Of a stretch of DNA of 64,000 nt, positions 1-11,602 are shown piece by piece (the stretch's first letter is position 1; the number at the start of each line of letters is the position of its first letter). Below the pieces are notes generated by a model. The model was given only the letters and a program-made list of their open reading frames with translations. It made no database searches and was not told the DNA's origin. A program made the position numbers and the translations under genes. Source of the stretch: Cladorhizidae sp. MBARI D1340-BT2 (taxonomy: Eukaryota; Porifera; Demospongiae; Poecilosclerida; Cladorhizidae); contig JAQNBH010000011.1 in NCBI GenBank assembly GCA_028752905.1, positions 2,347,803 through 2,411,802 of the forward strand. The letters are read 5' to 3'.

Positions 1-2494
1 TATGAACTGCTCCGCCACCTTAAATAATGTTACCTTAAATAATGTTATGTAAACTGGGAATGGAAATCAGCGTGGAGAAAACAATCGAGAAAACGGCTCG
101 GCCATCGCTGCCAGATTTGAAGCTAAGCTGGCTTGGTTGAATGTTGAGCAAGCAAATTTAGGTTGGTTATCGAGTCATTGTAAGCTGGGCTTCATTTAGG
201 GTGTGGCGAGGTGGGGCGAGTGCCCCACCTGAGCAAAATCTCGCCCCACCTGAGAAGTTCACTAGTCATGTAAAATAATGATTAGTGAGCTTCCGATTTT
301 TTAAATAAAGTGTAGAGATAAATCAGTGTGTAAGTAATAATAATATGTAATATTATGAGTATATAATATAGACAAATCAATGTGTAAGTAATAATAATAA
401 GTAATATAATAAGTAAATAGTAATATGCAAAATAACACAAGTTCAAGTTACTATTCTTCTCTTTTTTCTTGCCCAAACTTCGACTATTTCGTCAAGATTA
501 CCATCTGTTAGTTGGTCCGGTGACTCAATAGTGATTTTCATCAGATGTGACAAGCTAGTGTCGTTCAAACTGCTGCGTAGCCTTGTCTTAATAAGCTTCA
601 TCTGAGAGAAGCTCCTCTCTACGGAGGCAGTAGCCACTGGGATGGACAAACTGATCTTTGCAATGGTGTGCAGGTTTGTAAACATGTTTGCCAACATGTC
701 GTTCGAAACCAAATCTTCAAGCTGTGACATCATATTATCTTTGGGTTGTTTCGCCATATGTCGTCGATATGTTATCCACTCAGTGTGGATCTCAGAGGAG
801 ATAAGTGCTTTCTTAACGGTTGGGTTACCAAGTAATGTCTGGCAAGGTTTGTCTGTCCCGTAGTGAGAGAGAAGTGTTCCAATGGAGGTTTTGCCATACT
901 GAGGAAGATCAGGCGAAACAAAACTAGGCATTTTCTTTGGATCAAAGATGCTCATTGCTGACACAACATCACTAGACGAGGCAAATCGAGAGGAAATGTT
1001 GTGTTTCAAATGTGCGATAAATGGCTTAGCTACATTCGCCTGGAAGGTGGTGATGTCTTCAAGAGAAACTTCGATGTCAGCTGTTTTTTCTAGATTTTCA
1101 GCTTCATCTAACAACTCGAGTAACCAATTTGCAGCTGGTAAAACTGTGTCATCAAGTGCATCAAGGGTGGAATCGAGGTATGATGGACAAGTCGAGATGC
1201 TCGGTTTGGAGTATTTTGCTGAGTTTAGCAACTTGTGGGAGGGTGAGTCAAGCATGTACATAGCTGCGACTGTGGAGACCTTGCTGAGAGCTTTGATAAG
1301 TCCGAGTGCTTCTGGCTCATGTGTAGTCTCATGGATGTTGTTGAGAGCCACTACGATCGCACCATAGCTTGCCTTCACTGCTTTTACACATCACTCATGT
1401 GCCAGCCAGCGTGTATCGGATGGTTTAGCAATTTTCAACTCTGGTAAGTCGAGCACACTCTGGACTGCCTTGAGAGATTCTGCTCTCTATGGGGAGTAGT
1501 GGACTCTTTGGGGAGTAGTGGAAGTATTTCCAAAGAGCCATCAGGGTCACATACACATGTTTGATTCCTTTAGTAGAGTTTGCAGCCTGAACACAAGCTA
1601 GTTGTAGCAAGTGGCAGTGGCAGTGCACAAACAAAGCATGGGGTGCAAGCATCTTCATTCGAGTTTGGACTCCAGTTTTTCCCCCTGAAAATGTACTCGC
1701 TCCATCAAAGCCCATCCCGACAATTCTGTTGATCTGAAGTTTCTTCTCCTTCAAACACTCAACGAGAGCAGAGAAAATACTCTCTGCATTTGCTTGACAT
1801 AAATGAACAATCTCCAAGAAATGCTCCTCAGGTATACCCTTTTCCTCCCAGCGACAAAATACTGACATCTCTTCCACCGTAGTGATATCTGTACACTCAT
1901 CTGCCATTATGCTGTAATGAGAGGCTTGTTGAAGGCGTTTCAGAATGGACTCTTCAACCCATGTTCCTAAAACTTGGACAAATTCAACTACGGCTACGTG
2001 AGATGTGTACATTGCATTCCTCCCTGTCTTCTCCATGAAGTACTTCAAATCTTCACCACCACAAGATACAACCAAGTCAACCAACTTGCTAAAATTGGTA
2101 GTAGTATGAGAAATGTGTTGGTGGGCGAGGAAGTGAGTACAACGTATCAAAGATTTGATAGCAGCCCTATTCCTAATTCTCTCTTGTGTTCCCACTTTTT
2201 GAAGTTGTTGAACGATGGATCCTCCAAGTTGGGTAGCCAAAACCGCTTGACTTGCTATGATATGACCGTCACTCTCAGCATGAGCTTTCATCTGGGCAGC
2301 AGCATTTTTCCAGTTAGTGAATGGCTTTGTTGTCCAAACGCTGCCTGCTTGTTGAACTGACCTCCCAGAAACTTTGCAGATTTTGCAAAATGCACCTTCA
2401 GCATCTGGATCATAATTATTGTAGCCAAGGATAATCTTCTTCCCAAGTCTTGCGGTATTTTCTAGTACTTGAGTATGGCGTAGAACTGGTAGAA
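1..2494 (-). mobile_element. hAT transposon copy 1, cut by the window edge
   Basis: This stretch is nearly identical to 26720-29181, from the first bases of the window to position 2494, where similarity stops inside the transposase N-terminus. The part before the coding region holds a short AT-rich tandem repeat (about 300-430) and a GC-rich inverted stretch near 200-260. Because the window starts inside the match, its outer terminus cannot be seen. The abrupt end at 2494 means the 5' part of the transposase is missing from this copy. Confidence 0.85.
443..2494 (-). pseudogene. Broken hAT transposase, ZNF862-like, copy 1
   Basis: The protein is a hAT-superfamily transposase of the type annotated as zinc finger protein 862-like. 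The C-terminal part (443-1378) carries the hAT dimerisation block around SVERSFSQMKLIKTRLRSSL. The upstream part (1425-2291) carries the segment with MADECTDIT and GFDGASTFSGGKTG, which should include the first catalytic Asp. Against its sister at 27149-29279, this copy has a CGA to TGA stop at 1391-1393, a 19-bp direct duplication near 1490-1508, a 3-bp in-frame insertion near 2100 and a 4-bp insertion near 2412. The N-terminal zinc finger is largely lost. It cannot encode a full protein. Confidence 0.85.
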
Positions 2495-3483
2495 CACTGG
2501 GAGAACCTAGAATTCAAATTTAATCTTTCAAGCAACTGCTTCAAAGTCATGCTCATTTTGTAGTTATCCCCTTGACTGGACAGAGAAATTTGTTATAATA
2601 TTGAATTTCAAGTGTGTGTTTTTTGGGGGGGGGGGGGGGGCTCTGGGCTTACTACTTTGCGAAGAATAAGTCGAGGCATGCTGGTCCATCTCTCCCATAC
2701 CATCGACCAGCTTGTTCTGGACCTCAATTCGGCTGAACCCATCATATATGCATTGTTTATCACTAGTAAGTGATGCATTGAGTGTTAAGCGAAGGTGCAA
2801 TGAAGAGGGTTAAAAACAAAGAAAAAATCAACTAATTTTTCCAAGGGACTCAGCATTTTAATTACATTAGTATATGTATTGCTGATGGCACTACTTTACT
2901 CATTGTCTATACAGCTGAAGCTTGATACTACATACTCATCTATAAATTGTTTGGATTGTGATGGGGAGAAGCTAAGAATTGTTATTCCTTAAAGGACAGA
3001 TCTCGACGCTCAAGATTGACCGTGATGATCATTTCCAAACCAGTCCATAGCATGAGCATGTTGATGAACTGAGTAGATAATTAAAGTCCTCCCTGTCAGT
3101 TATTACCCGTGCAACCCATTCTCACTTGCCTGTGCGGCAAGTTTTCTTTCCTCTATATATAGCTAGGTTTGAATATGCTACATTTATCTTGATCTTGCCT
3201 TGAAAATGGCGAGCATTCCCGCTCTATTGCGGGTGACCCATTTTAATTTTATACTGGATAAAATGTTCCTTTACCTCCAAATAAAAAATAGATTGAAGTG
3301 TTGGTCATTATATTAATAATGATAGGGTGAGTGGGGATAACAAAGGTGCTGTTAAAGTGGATAGGGAGCAGATGGTTGTCAGAAGTTCTTTCTAAAGCAG
3401 GAAGGAAAGAGAAGCAGGTCATCCAACCATCTTTGATTGTGCCTATAAAAAAAAGGTCACAAGGGTAAGATTTTGAAGGTGCC
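2495..3483. other. Non-coding stretch with a G16 tract
   Basis: I see no supportable gene here. A run of 16 G lies at 2625-2640. The rest is AT-rich unique-looking sequence. The end of the stretch (from about 3330) becomes purine-rich and may be the 5' part of the LINE fragment that follows. Confidence 0.5.
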
Positions 3484-4190
3484 ATGAATGAGCAGGTGGG
3501 GAGGCCATTCTTGAAAAAGAAAGAATGGTACAAGAGATGGAGAGTGCCACGGAGGAATGTAGGTGTCGACATAGTGCAGGAGGTGGACTCTCAGAACAGG
3601 GATCATCACGTGAAGGGGTTCCAGTGGATCAAGCAATGGGGGAAGCTATGCAAGGTGATGAATCAAAATGGAGAAGAGAGGAGGAAGGATGGCAATGGGA
3701 GAGAGAAGTGGTGGGGCTACTCCAGGTGCCCAGAAGGGAGAGCAGAGTGAAGACCCAGGGGCCTTGCAACCAGTTGTAAATGGAGATGAGACAAAGGCAG
3801 TTGATCAAAGAAAAGAATGACCAGGTAAAGGAGGATCAACCAGTGGGAGCATGGGGTGATGGACCTACAAACTGGGAAAGAATAGTTAGAGGACTGCATG
3901 CAACCTGATGCAACAGATTCAAAGTTTCCCAGCACAGTATATCAAGTGAAGAGCAAACTACTCTCCTACCAGGTAGCTTAGGTTGCTAGGTAGCTTCGGT
4001 TAGTGTGGGTTTCCTAAACTGTAGAGGATGGTAGGCAAGAGAGGTGGATGTTAAGTGCAAATTTAAGAAGAATTAGAGATGGCAGAAACATTTTTGCCAG
4101 AGGGAGGGGAGGTTGAGGTACCTGGATATGATTGGTACGGGTACAATAAGGTATGAGGCAAGCGAACAAATGGTGGAGCAGGTTTGATAG
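3484..4190 (+). mobile_element. LINE fragment: ORF1-like region and start of endonuclease
   Basis: A purine-rich, Lys/Glu-rich open stretch (3484-3779) resembles a LINE ORF1. From about 3995 several shifted frames spell an AP-endonuclease start: VGFLNCRG, then MAETFLPEG, then YDWYG and NGGAGLIVKR. These are the order and motifs of the N-terminal endonuclease of non-LTR retrotransposons. The reading breaks at least three times, so it is a dead copy. It ends abruptly at about 4190, where an unrelated LINE on the opposite strand begins. Related middle and 3' parts appear at 13529-13740 (minus) and 43350-45660 (plus), though membership of one family is inferred from style and order only. Confidence 0.55.
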
Positions 4191-5952
4191 TTAAAAGAAG
4201 AGCATCAGGTCTAGGCTGTGACTGAGGATGGAAGGGACTAGCGGATTCACAGAAAGTCGCAGAACCAATGGGGCATCCAAGCAGGCAAAAGCCGCTCCTT
4301 GAAACCGGAATTTCCTGTGGTAGTTGGTTAAGGGATGAGTCACCATTTTCTGGGATGAAAAGTAGGACTTTGAACGATTGAGATTGAGACCTCGGGGAGG
4401 GCCATCTTCCTCTACAATCTTCAAGGCCAAGGCCAGATCCTCAGGAGAACCACACAAAGTCCCATCATCCAGGTACCAGGCATTGATGAGCAGGCCAGGT
4501 ACCTCCCGCTTGATTCTTTCAACAATCGGGTGAAGAGTGAGAGAGAAGCACAGAGGGCCCAGTGGATCGCCTTGCTGAACACCACAACAACTGAGCATAG
4601 TGTGCTCACCGAAGTGGAGCAAAGGTTGTGAGCCATAACTACTCTCCACCCAATTGGACAGGTCAGGGATGTGTTTTCTAACCTCCTGAAACATGCATTC
4701 ACGATCTATGCTATTGAAAGCATTAGCGAAATCAAGGAGCAGAGTCCAACGTGAGTCAGGACTGAGATCTGGGTTCTCCAACATGCTGGAAACTGAGTGA
4801 ACAATTGCCTCGCACCCCACCTTGACCCCCACTCCAACCTGCAAGGGTATAAGGACACTGAAGGCCTCAGACTGAACCGAGCGGGAGAGGCACTTGGAGG
4901 GCGAGTCGATAAAGGACCTCACCCAACGCAATCGGACGGTGCCCTTCCCCTTTCTTCTGGCAAGCGAGCAGGGTAGCGCCGCAGAGATGAGTGGCAACCT
5001 CAGGAGGGGCACGACCAGCACAGAGGAGGTTGACAGTAGCGGTGATAACTTTCAGGACACGATTGCCAAGGTCGGGAGATGGACAGAATGCTGCCTCCCT
5101 AAAATGGTTAGCACGGAACAAATAGGGACCCGGGGAGGAATCACTGGGGAAAGATCGCAGCGCCTTAGCAGCCAAAGACTCAGAAACTCTGATAGACGAT
5201 GGAACTGGTGATGGAGGAATGAGGCAGGGTGGAGACTGAGGGTGTTTCGATAGTAACTCGTCCAGGATTTCATGTGAAGCTGGAGCTAGGTCATCCGAAG
5301 TCAGAGCCTGGATACCTTTCCTGTACTGGCCATCCTGGGTTGCCCGACTGGCACGTCTTGCATTGGAGGCACGTAGAGTATCCGAATGTGGGGGCTTCTT
5401 ACACTTCCTCTTGCCCATGGATATCTTATCCTCGGCAGCTAGCATATCAGCCCAAAGGCCAGCAATATCACCTGATTTCCATTTCCTAATACGAAGTTTC
5501 ACAACCTTCACCAATTCACGCCATGGTAGTCTGGCCCCATTCACAGGGTTGAACAGGACACAGCGAGGCAAAATAAAATACTTGACCCAGCTGTCCACAT
5601 TGGAGGGATCTTCACTGATAGAAGTGAAAACATCGCAAACCAAACTTGCCCAAGAGTCTCGGGCACCCTTGGGAATATGATGAAGAGTTGTAGAGCGAGC
5701 TGCAAAGATAGAGTTCCATTCGGGGAATTGGAACTGTTCTGATGGGAGGGACAGAGTGGGTGTGGAGGCAGGTGGGAGGGGAGGGATGGGCACAGAGGCA
5801 GTTGAGGCCAAGGATGGAGGTAGAGCAAAATCAGGGGCAGACATAGAAGCATGGGAGGAAGTAGTGATGGACCCTAGAGGAACAGCAGGGGTAGCATCTA
5901 TGGCAACGCTTGATTGGACCTGAGCCTGTGGCTGGATGTTGGGACAGTTCAA
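4191..5952 (-). pseudogene. Non-LTR reverse transcriptase (LINE), broken
   Basis: The N-terminal part (4867-5952) is a Pro/Ser-rich leader followed by the WVKYFILPRCVL and LLSKHP blocks that precede reverse transcriptase in a LINE group common in marine invertebrates. The polymerase part (4191-5021) has LLLDFANAFNSIDR (palm motif A with Asp), GVQQGDPLGPLCFS (motif B) and AWYLDDGT (motif C, YLDD). The two parts are in different frames, so a frameshift lies near 4870-5020. A second shift near 4310 throws the reading out just where GFCLLGCPIGS would be expected. Everything C-terminal is absent, but a homologous C-terminus from another copy lies at 14029-14800. The clade is undetermined. Confidence 0.8.
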
Positions 5953-6095
5953 AGGTGCTGTCCTTTTAGAGTTGGTGGACGGATGGTTAGCTTTAGGAGG
6001 GATATTCGAGCAGTGAGCGAGTCGACTGGGAAGCTTCTCAGGTGTCTTCTCATGCGTTAAAATGTAATAGACCAGTGGCTAGCTACTGAAAAGGT

Positions 6096-9000
6096 CCCCC
6101 CCCCCAGTCTATATAACCTGCACTCTGATTTTCTGTTAGTTCAAACATAGTTATTTACAAAATTACTTGATATACATGCATTATCCGGTTGCATGTATGG
6201 TATATCAGCAATTCAAAATGGCCGCTGTGCGCCATTGGTTAAATTTGGGCAAAATGTTTTCTTTTGATCAAATTGATTAAAAAACCATGTGCAATATCAA
6301 TTTTAACTAATTTTGGGTCAAGGAATTCATTAGAAAACAATTTATCCATTTTAAGGTCATCTTCATTTTAAAATTATATGATGTGGTCATGGATGCATTC
6401 AAACTTAGTCTGATTCGTAGTAAGTATCCTCATAGCTACATATTGGTGACTCTTCATCTTCATCTTCATTTTGGTTTGACTGCTGGCAGCTAACCAGGAT
6501 TTCTTCTAGGTCAGTTGGCATCATCTCATTGTGAGTTCACTGGAAACGCAGTAAGCCTTGCTCTAAGACCCAACCATGTTTCAATGGAGATGGAATTTGT
6601 GGAGATTTGATCAGTGCTCTCCACCAAATGTATGATTGGAAGTTTGCTCTTTGAATGTGCATTTTGAGACTAGATTGGCAAGGTGGGAGTAGGCTGATAT
6701 CTATGCCAATGTCAGTGCTCAGTAGTCCTTTAGATTTCCTTGTTGAAAAGCGTTGGAAGAAAACATCAAACCGGCAGCTATTGATAAAAGATGTGGTCTT
6801 CGAGCCATATATATAACATGTAAATTTCTCTAACACCTTATGATCCTCTTCAATGACAATTTCATCATGTCCAGCTGGCCAAAAGTGTTAATGAATGCAG
6901 GATCACTCAGCATTTTCTTGTAAGGCTTGACCTTCCCCTTTCTCATAAATGCACTGGTAGTGTCACACCCGGTGAACGCATGAAAGCCTAGGACTGCTTC
7001 ACTAACACTGGCACCAATGTGATGTCGCACTGCATTGATATCGATGATCCTCCTCCTTTTGTTTACCTGATTGCTGATAAGATCATCGTAGGTCAGTGAG
7101 TACAACTCAACACCATCACTCGTCAATTCCCAGCACTCTTTACCTAGAGTGAACATGATCTGGTGACCCGCTAGCCTAGAGGCATATTTTGGAGACTGCC
7201 ATTCCTTCAAATTAAACTTTGAGAGCTGGCTCTTGGTTTGATTGTTCGACAAGAAGCCTTTGAAACCTCAACGGACTTAATTGATGCCTGAATGTAGGTG
7301 TCATTTACAAAATCGACACGATGAGTTTTAGGCAAGGTATTTCACAATTGCTCTGCTAGTTCCCCAAAGGTTTTTGTGATTGATTGAGCCTGGATGTGTG
7401 CTGCAGCATCAATGATGGTAGCAGCATTATGTGGCCACTCACTTATCTGGCAGTCCCCTTCAAGATGATGCAGAAGTGTTGATTTGTCTGTTTTCAGTGG
7501 GCATCCATCTGCAGTTGCCATACTCCAAGGAATCACTCCAAGGAATCACTCCAAGGAATCACTCCAAGTTCAAATGACAATGCTTTCTCCAAACTGATAT
7601 TACGTTGAGCAGATAAAAGGATGAGCTGCCCAAAGAAATTGCGCTGAGCTTGTATAGAAATACATTTGTTCCTGGCCTTGATAGTCTTTCTCTCCGCTTG
7701 CTTTTGGAATGTCAGATGGTTCCTCTTCTTGATTGGCTCATGAAATTTTACAAAGCCTCCAGATACTCGCAGTTCCAGGAAGTCTTTCAATGCTCTTTCT
7801 CCAGGTGTATCATCAAGGAGGTCAACGACTAGTTCTTGAGATGCAGGAATTCCAGAGGAAAGGCATACAATAACATTTTGTCTCTCAGAGTCAAATGGAT
7901 TGATATAGCTCTTGATCGTGTTCATATATAGTCCTTATCACTGCCTCTTAAGACTTCCTAATTTGTGCTGCCCTAATATCTTTGTGGAGATGCTTAGACT
8001 CTTCTTTTCCATGCATTCCAGCAATCTCTAACAATGTCAAGAATCCTTGAATGGGAGCAGCTTCAAATGTAACTTCAATTGCATCACCTTGGAGAACATG
8101 ACTGGAATATACTAATTCATTGCGGTAGTTTGGAATTTGATGGTATGGCCGGAGTGTTTCATTAGTTTAGTCTTGAGTTTGTATGTTTTGTAGTCCTGAT
8201 TATAGAATCTAGGGGATGATAACATAGCAAATATTCAAGGTATCTCTCCCTCAACATTGTGATACGTTCTACATATGCTCCCTTGATGATTTGATTATCC
8301 ACATGCATGGTGTAATGCAGCTTTATGTGCAGCCAAGGATTCTTTGGAATTGACTGATTCACTGGTTGTGGCAGATAATCCTTTTTCGGGTGGAATATAC
8401 GACTCAAAGCATGATTTGTGATATTTTGCTTCCTTGGCAATCAGATCCAAATGAAGTAAAGACATCGGTTTAGGGTCTGGATTTAAGATAATTTTCTCTT
8501 TAATTTCAGACTCACGTGACTTAGAAGCTAACTTGATCAGTTTATCATTATGCTTTTTCACCCTCTCAACACAAGAAGCAATGATCCTGAGGAAGTAGAG
8601 TTGATGTGTTGGATTTGCTTTTTTTTGTGAGGATTTTTAACCTCATCACATTGATCTTTAATCTCACTATGTTTTCGTTTAGTAATTCTTGAAGTTGATA
8701 TGAAACACTGATAACACTTACGATGGTAGCCATTTACAAAGCTATCAGGGATGCCTTCACATATACTGCCACACTGCTCCGAGTCTGTTTTGCCAATTAA
8801 CTGACGGGTCCTTGCAGCTTTTTGTATTGATTCAAAGATTGCTTTGCTAACTGAATATATTTTATCCTTGCATCCTGGTGTATAACAGACAATACAATCA
8901 AGTGTTCCCCTTTTCTTGACATCCTTCTTCAATTGCAGTGGTTTCTCGTCAGCCATTATTATATACCCACTTGGAACAAATAAGAGCATTTAAAAAAAAT

Positions 9001-9603
9001 TACACAAACTCTAGTAGCTAGTCTACAACAGCTAACTAATGGCTGCCTCACCTTGCTTTCAAGTTGCAATGAATTCTGAAGGTTATAAGTGCAACAACAA
9101 TTATACAAATTATCTGTATATTTGAACCTTTATATACAACTAGTCCACAGAGAAGGGCCCTAGTAACACAATAAGCTGGCTAACAATGAACAGGTTACTA
9201 GCCTAACAAAGGCTAATAAAAAGAAAAGTACACGAAAAAAACATAAATCAAGTTGATACTATCCAATTGACACCGCCTAATTAATTACGAATCTATGCAA
9301 ACTTAATCAACTGCTATTTTTAACCTCACCAGTGGCCATATTTTTTTAACAATGAAGACCTCAAATTATGTCTCCAATGAATTTCTCCAATCCTAAATTA
9401 TATTACACATATTTTACATCAATTCAATTAAAAAATAGTATTTTGTATCCAGCAGTGCACAGCGGCCATCTTGGATTGCTCATTTACCATACTTGCAACC
9501 AAAAATTGCATGTATATCAAGCATTTTTGTAAACACCTGGGTTTAAACTAACATAAAATCACAGTGGCAGTTATATAGACTGGGGGGGGGGGGGGGGGGG
9601 GGG
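6096..9603. mobile_element. 3.5-kb DNA transposon with long poly-C-tipped TIRs
   Basis: The left end (about 6096-6245) and the reverse complement of the right end (about 9455-9603) match over roughly 150 bp. Both begin with a C run followed by agtctatataac, then share tgatatacatgca and atggccgctgtgc in the same order. The C run is 10 long on the left and 22 long on the right, so the exact ends and target duplication cannot be fixed. The only gene inside is the broken minus-strand reading at 6405-8956. Superfamily is uncertain: Academ is the one that comes to mind, because Academ elements carry an XPG-type nuclease. Confidence 0.75.
6405..8956 (-). pseudogene. Unclassified transposon protein with FTGCDT motif, XPG-like family
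   Basis: Read from 8956 (M in front of ADEKPLQLK) down to the stop at 6405-6407. In order: Cys/His-rich blocks LDCIVCYTPGC, GYHRKCYQCF (8558-8956) and YHKSCFESY (8295-8561); a charged middle (7533-7925); PWSMATADGCPLKT (7342-7536); RVDFVNDTY near 7290-7320; then GFHAFTGCDTTSAFMRKGK (6830-7252) and RANFQSYIWWRAL with PSPLKHGWV (6537-6836). A TGA at 6537-6539 precedes an in-frame acidic tail ending at 6405. There are at least four other frame breaks. As I recall the family, full-length members carry an EEADTR..SPDTDV segment like the XPG internal box; it is missing here near 7088-7093, so this copy would be catalytically dead. That comparison is from memory. Confidence 0.65.
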
Positions 9604-9659
9604 TTTCGGCAGCCCTTGGACTATAAGTAAATTGATTACGTTAAAAAATCATTTTCCAC

Positions 9660-9965
9660 CCCCGCGCTTGCCTGAATTTTAACGCCTAATGAAAAGGGTC
9701 ATTTGAATATTCCTTCCACAACCACTGGTACCAATTAAATTTCAATCTCTTTAGCAATCTGGAGTTATTTTGGCGGAGGTTGCAGGGTTCAGGTTTTTGA
9801 GGTCCAGGGTCTAGTAACTTGCCTATAGTTATACCTATGAAACATATTTTAGTATCAAAAGAGAGCACAAAGAGAGACCTATCTTTTGAGCTATATATCA
9901 AGTCCATACCATGAAGTTTGCAGAATCTACGGAGCTCTAAAGTTGTAACCATAAGTAAAAAGTAA
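9660..9965 (-). repeat. Half copy of a foldback element
   Basis: This matches one arm of the palindromic element at 47808-48556 (minus-like orientation), including acgcctaatgaaaa and the block around tatcttttgagctatatatc. Only one arm is present. It sits directly upstream of the gene starting at 10138, leaving under 200 bp for any promoter. Confidence 0.75.
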
Positions 9966-10137
9966 AAAATATATATATGTATTAAAAATGCGCGTAGTCC
10001 AATCCCGTGGCGGAAGCATCTGTCTGAATCGTGAATTTGCTCGCCCAATTTGGGTCGTTAATTAATACTAGTTGTAGGGTCATGCCTCTTTTCCGTTTAT
10101 TTCGACAGTGTGCAGGGCGTGGGGCTCTAGAAAAATC

Positions 10138-11563
10138 ATGAGAACTGTGCGCTTGTTACTTGCTTTTTCTATACTAGTGATAACGATTACTTTGATTATT
10201 TCGTACACCCGAATCGGACCTGGCTGGATACCTTATGGATTGGACGCTGCTGGGAAAGTGCAATTAACCAACCTGGACGACTATCAATCTTACGGACGTA
10301 ACGAAAGCAGGTTTAGTGAAGCTCCTAAGCAAACCTTTACTCGACCTCAACCAATGGTTCTCAGTTTGGATTACTGGGAACAGACTAGTAATGCTCTCAG
10401 TAACTTATTTGACCTACAATGCTGGGCAAGATCAGTAGCCATTGGTAAAGTGGTGGAACCTCATATTAATTCGGGTCATTCGACTGCGTTTCATTTTCTT
10501 GGCCAAAAAAAACATCCTCCATCGTTCAAATTTCAAGACCTCTTCAACATAAGCCATTGGAATCGGGAAAGTTTAAAGCTCAATCACTCAATTCTCGTGT
10601 CCATGGAGAGTTTTTTATGCAATGCTTCAAAGAATGTTATCTTTGTTCAACTCCTGTATATTAAGTATTCATCATTTAGGTGCAAATCTTCCGCTGAGCT
10701 GGAACATGAAGAATGGTATAAGTTATTGAAAGACAATGGATTCAAAATAAGCACAGTGTGTATAAGATCCGCTGTTATGGACGATGATTTTCAAAACAAA
10801 ATATTTGGTGCAACCAAGAAAGCTTCAGGACGCGATGTGACGATCATATTTGAACATTGGCGAGGATTGAGGAATACTAAAGACAGGTTGCAGCTATATA
10901 GTAGGGTCAAAGTGTATGAAAAGATGTCCGCCATATTTAAAAGCACGTGAACTCTTTTCTGCTCGCCCACCAAAAATAAAATACCCTCGCTTTCTTCCAT
11001 CTCCATGGTCTTCATGGGTTTCTAGCAAATTTGTACTTGGCTGCCTCGACACATTTCTGTCACAGTACATGCATAATGCAGAATATGTAGCAGTAATGCT
11101 TAGATCAGAAAAACTGAAGCAATCAATTGTTTCATCTTCACGCTTTTGTATGGAACGAATTATGTCAGATTACAAAAAAGCATTGGAATGCATCAATGGA
11201 ACCAAAACACTGCTATTTACTGATACTGGACATCACGGAAGCATGTCTCTCTCACGGGGATTTGTTGGGAAGGGCTTCACTCAGTATTTACAAGATCATC
11301 TGGAGCTTGAATTGACCATGAAAGAGTTAGATTCAGCACTTGAAGAAATTACAAGATCCAAAGACTCTGTGCTTATGGCTATGCTTGAAAGTCATTTAGT
11401 TGCCAGAGCAACCTGTGTTGTTATAGTTGGGGGAGGGTCATTTCAGGCAGTGACTATGAACATGTATGCTAATAACCATCAAGGACACGAATGCTATTAT
11501 TTAATAAACCCAGAATGTGCTCATATGTATGTATACAACCCAAATATCAAGGAGGAGAATTAA
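10138..11563 (+). CDS. Type II membrane glycosyltransferase-like protein, one frameshift
   Basis: Translation can start at 10108 or 10138; I prefer 10138 because it puts MRTVRLLLAFSILVITITL at the very N-terminus as a signal anchor, with a short cytosolic side and a luminal body. Five N-glycosylation sites (NES, NIS, NHS, NAS, NGT) fit a Golgi lumen location. The C-terminal half has YVAVMLRSEKL, LLFTDTGHHGS and CVVIVGGGSFQ, a pattern I associate with uncharacterised invertebrate and fish proteins of fucosyltransferase-like GT-B fold. The reading changes frame between 10916 and 10950, where two frames overlap; either a sequencing error or a real lesion. No intron is needed. Function beyond glycosyltransferase-like is not claimed. 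Confidence 0.6.
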
Positions 11564-11602
11564 ATTTGAATGCTTTTAATAATCATTACCCACAAACCTA
11601 AT

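Noticed and set aside
282..476. Hydrophobic 64-codon ORF rich in Ile, Leu and Tyr (also 26991-27182)
   Set aside because: It lies in the AT-rich tandem repeat of the hAT 3' region, and its composition follows from that repeat.
642..1367. Plus-strand ORFs opposite the hAT transposase
   Set aside because: Antisense shadows of the transposase reading; the same applies at 27348-28080 and 28668-29051.
3249..3572. Minus-strand ORF of 107 codons
   Set aside because: Opposite the purine-rich LINE ORF1-like stretch; no motif.
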